Of a stretch of DNA of 55,696 nt, positions 55,555-55,696 are shown piece by piece (positions within the stretch are counted from its first letter, which is position 1; each line of letters opens with the position of its first letter). The position numbers and the translations under genes were made by a program. The DNA lies in contig PLTF01000153.1 of NCBI GenBank assembly GCA_003164335.1, positions 1-55,696 on the forward strand, written 5' to 3'. Source of the stretch: Fibrobacterota bacterium. GTDB lineage: Bacteria > Fibrobacterota > Chitinivibrionia > Chitinivibrionales > Chitinispirillaceae. A model generated the notes under the pieces. It saw only the letters and a list, made by a program, of their open reading frames with translations, did no database searches and had not been told where the DNA came from.

Positions 55555-55660
55555 CCTGGCGCATTCATGGTAAATTGTTTAGGGTAATTTTTGAACATGG
55601 AATAATGAATATACCCGATACAAGTTTGTAGGTCAAGGAATGGGTGAAGAGACCAGGAGG

Positions 55661-55696
55661 GGTTGCAGCCTAGGTGGGGAAACCATTACATGGTTT
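55661..55696 (+). repeat. Dispersed hairpin repeat, copy 3 (cut by window end)
   Basis: GGTTGCAGCCTAGGTGGGG, AAACC, ATTACAT and GGTTT match copy 2 from 21565 nearly base for base. The window ends inside the second arm. Confidence 0.75.

Noticed and set aside
1-55696. Search for tRNA, rRNA, CRISPR arrays, transposases and integrases
   Set aside because: No cloverleaf, rRNA block, regularly spaced repeats or mobile-element protein was seen by eye. A covariance-model scan would be needed to exclude small RNAs.

Overview
The window looks like chromosomal DNA of a Gram-negative bacterium of the Fibrobacterota-Chlorobi-Bacteroidota (FCB) superphylum, most probably a Fibrobacterota-type lineage. 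The grounds are a complete SprA-type outer-membrane translocon gene (about 6.5 kb, the hallmark of type IX secretion), lipid A and LPS-core genes (lpxB, a waaF-like heptosyltransferase), and Wza/Wzy/Wzz-type polysaccharide genes. This placement is inference; there is no rRNA gene to test it. Both window ends lie in copies of the same hairpin-forming dispersed repeat, so the window may be a contig that broke at that repeat.

Region 1 (1-24.4 kb, almost all minus strand) carries envelope and housekeeping genes. In transcription order: murJ; an unknown secreted protein; tilS - ftsH - folP (a conserved bacterial order); an inner-membrane FGE-fold protein; sprA; rng; rplU - rpmA with a clear terminator; a PAS-GAF-PP2C phosphatase; then waaF-like - murG - lipoprotein transpeptidase - era, where two stop/start overlaps mark tight coupling. 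Several starts here are not ATG: GTG for ftsH and the FGE-fold gene, TTG for sprA and the phosphatase gene, and an apparent ACG for rng.

Region 2 (24.4-32.1 kb) holds the least familiar genes: a small protein with two helix-turn-helix segments; a winged-helix + eroded DnaQ-like exonuclease + GIY-YIG nuclease protein; a three-gene plus-strand cluster of unknown function (Cys4 protein, TPR-like membrane protein, small repeat protein); a cytoplasmic GH95-like glycosidase with altered active-site motifs; and a divergent enolase-like protein that keeps nearly all enolase catalytic residues but has a large insertion.

Region 3 (32.4-40.9 kb) is a mixture: a membrane glycosyltransferase, a VanZ-like protein, an MsrB-MsrA fusion, a pseudouridine synthase, a MerR-type regulator, mraY, folD and an RmlD-like reductase.

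Region 4 (41-55.6 kb) is a surface-polysaccharide region: SLBB export protein, Wzy-type polymerase/ligase and Wzz-type chain-length protein in one operon, then panB, two abutting nucleotide-sugar epimerases, two large polytopic proteins, and an operon of a PHP phosphoesterase, GDP-mannose pyrophosphorylase and lpxB. Several of these genes are visibly more AT-rich than the housekeeping genes, as is common in exchanged polysaccharide loci.

Non-coding DNA is unusually rich in repeats: a dispersed hairpin repeat (3 copies), a second dispersed intergenic family (4 copies, one running into the folP stop codon), a 9-nt degenerate tandem repeat translated into the TilS N-terminus, and many short hairpins. 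I saw no tRNA, rRNA, CRISPR array, insertion sequence or integrase.
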